DNA from: Candidatus Glassiibacteriota bacterium
Lineage (GTDB): Bacteria; Gemmatimonadota; Glassbacteria; GWA2-58-10
DNA length: 7,479 nucleotides
NCBI GenBank assembly: GCA_030604975.1
Contig: JAUVUV010000100.1
Span: forward strand, 1 to 7,479
Reading direction: 5' to 3'
Part shown: piece by piece, positions 5,438-7,479 of the stretch
Numbering within the stretch: the stretch's first letter is position 1
Layout: each line of letters starts with the position of its first letter
Notes under the pieces: generated by a model
Seen by the model: the letters and a program-made list of their open reading frames with translations, nothing else
The model's database searches: none
Told to the model about the DNA's origin: nothing
Made by a program: the position numbers and the translations under genes

Positions 5438-7479
5438 GTGTTTCTCAACAGACAAGTTATCGTTCTGTTATTGCTGTTTTCGATTCCCGGTGTTTATCTA
5501 CACGGTCAGGCTCAAATCCAATCGACCTCTTTCGAATCCCTGCTCAGCGAGAATCTTCAACTGAAAGATCGCCTTCACTTTCTCGAATCGCGCAGGGAAT
5601 CGTTCCGCTGGGGCCGTTTCGAGCAAACGCCGTTGCTGCGTTCGGGCTCTATAATGTACACCACCGTTACCCCGGAAGGCAGGCTTTCCTTCGCCACTGA
5701 CAGCCAGGGGTTGATTTTTTTCAACGGTACTTTTTTCGAATCGGTTAACTCCGGCAACTCTTCCCTCCCCGATGACTATGTCACCGCAGTGGCTCCTCTG
5801 CCTGGCAACCGCGCCTATATCGGAACCGGCAGCGGGATGGTCTTCTACGTGAACGGCGAACTGAGTAAGGTTCCCGGCCTTCCAGACGAGCTTGCAAGCG
5901 GCCCGATAAGCTGCCTTCAGATTGTCGAAACGAGTGAACTCTGGGCAGGCACTCAAGGAGCCGGGATCTGGCGCCTGAACGAAAGCGGATGGCAGAACTG
6001 GCGTTCCAGGCCGGATTCAGCAGGGCTGACCGGTGATGATATAAACGCCCTGGTATATGATACCGCTACCTCTCAACTCTGGGCTGCAACAGCAGGCGGC
6101 GGAGTGTGCCGCTATGTAAACGGAGCGTGGGAAAGTTTTCCCGAGCCTCTCGGGCCTGGAAGCAGCGAAGTTTATACTCTGGCCCTGGACAGCGACGGCC
6201 TGGTCTGGGCGGGCACGGTGGCTGCCGGAGCGGGATTCTGGGACGGCAGGCGATGGCGGAAAGCACCTCTGCCGTTGCCTGAGAACGAGGGTGTGGTCAA
6301 TATCACCGTGCTTTCCGACGGGGACCTTTTTTTCGGTTCCACCGCCGGTTCGTATATCTATAGCAGGCTCTCCGGAGACTGGCTCAGGCTGCCGGTTCCG
6401 GAGGAACTGGCCCCCTACCCGGTAATTTCAGCCGTCGAAACCAACGACCGGCTCTGGCTCTCCCCCAGCGGACAGGGCCTTTATTTCTATGACCGCGGCG
6501 TGGTCTCCCGCTACAATACCGAAAACGGCCTGCCCCATGACACACCATACCATATCGCCAGATCGAGGGACGGCCGGATCTGGGTTTCCACCTGGGACGG
6601 GATTGGTATTTTCGATGGACTGAGATGGACCCGTATGGGCCGTCTGGACGGTCTTCCGGGTGACCTGGTAACCTTTGTCCTGTTCGGGAATGATGGCACG
6701 ACCTATTTCGGCACACACAATGGTCTGGCTATTCTGAAACAGGGTAATTGGAAGACCTACAGCCGGGACAACGGCCTGCAGAGCAATACGATCAACCATC
6801 TTTCTCTTGATAAAACCGGAAAACTCTGGATCAGCACCGAGGGCGGCGGAGTCTCGGTACTGGACCGTGACTCGCTGACAACCTACCGCACAGAGCAAGG
6901 CCTCCCCTCCAACCAGGTCCAGTCCACGGCCCACGAACCGGACGGCACGGTCTGGATCGCGACTAAAAATGGACTTGTACGCATCAGGAACGGGCAAGTA
7001 ATCTTGCCGGATGTCGATGAGCAGGAGCCCGGCTTCCGCTTCCCAGGGGATTATCACTTCACCTCTGTCAAGTTCACCCGCGACGGCTCGCTCTGGGCTG
7101 CCACCTACGATGATGGCGTGTGGCAGAGAGAACCCGAAGGCGGGTGGAAAAACTTCACTGTGGAAAACGGCCTGAGCGCGAACAGAGTCTATGCAATCGA
7201 GGAAAGCAGTGAGGGAAGACTGTTTTTCGGTACAGAGATGGGCCTGAGCCTTTTTGACCGCGCTCACTGGCGCTCTTACAGTGCAGCCGACGGCCTCAAT
7301 TCGGGCGCGATAAAAGCTGTCATGGCAGGCAGAGGCGACTCGCTGTGGCTTGCCAGTGTCGATCAGGGCGTGATCTGTTACGACCTGAGCCGCTTTCTTC
7401 CCCCTGAAACCTATATTCATACTCCCCGCGGAGCGGTCCTGGGCCTTGATCCGGAAAAACGCATCGTTCAGCTCGTGGC
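5438..7479 (+). CDS. N-terminal part of a large two-component-regulator-propeller (Reg_prop) sensor
   Basis: The frame is open from GTG 5438 to the window end (680 complete codons, no stop), so the C-terminal output part is missing. Residues 4-23 form a signal peptide or signal anchor (NRQVIVLLLLFSIPGVYLHG). From residue 83 on, 14 copies of a blade motif with the pattern (L/I/V)W-(A/G/S)T--GG(v) occur at 83, 126, 168, 214, 256, 297, 339, 381, 422, 463, 505, 552, 595 and 636. The period is 41-47 residues. Many are followed by an aromatic strand and the linker phrase (Y/F)---(N/D/Q)GL, for example ENGLPHD, DNGLQSN, EQGLPSN and ENGLSAN, which is the hallmark of Reg_prop repeats. Fourteen blades equal two seven-bladed propellers, the layout of the periplasmic sensor half of hybrid two-component systems. 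PPETYIHTP at 655 onward marks the end of the propellers, where a Y_Y_Y domain usually begins. The expected, unseen rest is a transmembrane helix plus a histidine kinase or other output. The ligand is unknown; glycan sensing is known for Bacteroides relatives but not shown here. Confidence 0.9.
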   Translation, partial: MFLNRQVIVLLLLFSIPGVYLHGQAQIQSTSFESLLSENLQLKDRLHFLESRRESFRWGRFEQTPLLRSGSIMYTTVTPEGRLSFATDSQGLIFFNGTFFESVNSGNSSLPDDYVTAVAPLPGNRAYIGTGSGMVFYVNGELSKVPGLPDELASGPISCLQIVETSELWAGTQGAGIWRLNESGWQNWRSRPDSAGLTGDDINALVYDTATSQLWAATAGGGVCRYVNGAWESFPEPLGPGSSEVYTLALDSDGLVWAGTVAAGAGFWDGRRWRKAPLPLPENEGVVNITVLSDGDLFFGSTAGSYIYSRLSGDWLRLPVPEELAPYPVISAVETNDRLWLSPSGQGLYFYDRGVVSRYNTENGLPHDTPYHIARSRDGRIWVSTWDGIGIFDGLRWTRMGRLDGLPGDLVTFVLFGNDGTTYFGTHNGLAILKQGNWKTYSRDNGLQSNTINHLSLDKTGKLWISTEGGGVSVLDRDSLTTYRTEQGLPSNQVQSTAHEPDGTVWIATKNGLVRIRNGQVILPDVDEQEPGFRFPGDYHFTSVKFTRDGSLWAATYDDGVWQREPEGGWKNFTVENGLSANRVYAIEESSEGRLFFGTEMGLSLFDRAHWRSYSAADGLNSGAIKAVMAGRGDSLWLASVDQGVICYDLSRFLPPETYIHTPRGAVLGLDPEKRIVQLV

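Noticed and set aside
6428..7420. A 330-codon minus-strand open frame within the propeller region
   Set aside because: The plus strand carries 14 regular propeller blades over the same bases. The minus frame is a by-product of their codon bias.

Overview
The window looks like chromosomal DNA of a Gram-negative-type bacterium of moderate GC. Supporting signs are secreted and probable outer-membrane or periplasmic proteins, sigma70-like promoters and Shine-Dalgarno sites. A long propeller-type sensor beside a membrane-anchored HDOD protein is a style common in the Bacteroidetes/FCB group and other environmental lineages. I cannot place it more precisely, and an uncultured phylum is possible. 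No mobile element, CRISPR array, tRNA or rRNA was seen.

Layout, left to right. At 1-151 (minus) lies the 5' end of a secreted protein with a clear signal peptide and a strong ribosome binding site. At 371-1954 (minus) is a 527-residue protein of unknown family with two C-terminal membrane segments and a good promoter just upstream. At 2214-3182 (minus) is a tRNA-dihydrouridine synthase (dus). Overlapping its 3' end, and filling the gap to about 2062, is a short frame that reads as the decayed start of a larB-like gene (AIR-carboxylase-like, nickel-pincer cofactor synthesis). Its first 28 codons and a later LarB-like motif are both present but lie in different frames, as expected after an internal deletion. 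At 3386-4066 (plus) is endonuclease III (nth), divergent from dus across an AT-rich spacer. It converges with, and overlaps by 17 bp, the HDOD-domain gene at 4050-5216 (minus). At 5438-7479 (plus), running off the window, is the N-terminal part of a large sensor: a signal peptide followed by 14 beta-propeller blades of the two-component-regulator-propeller (Reg_prop) type.

Functionally this is a mix of housekeeping genes (tRNA modification, base-excision repair) and signalling or envelope genes (HDOD protein, giant periplasmic sensor, unknown membrane protein, secreted protein). The HDOD gene and the propeller gene are divergently transcribed from a shared 221-bp region with recognisable promoter elements, so co-regulation is possible but unproven. 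The points most worth checking are the eroded larB, the exact 2 x 7 blade count of the sensor and its unseen output domain, and the unrecognised 527-residue membrane protein.
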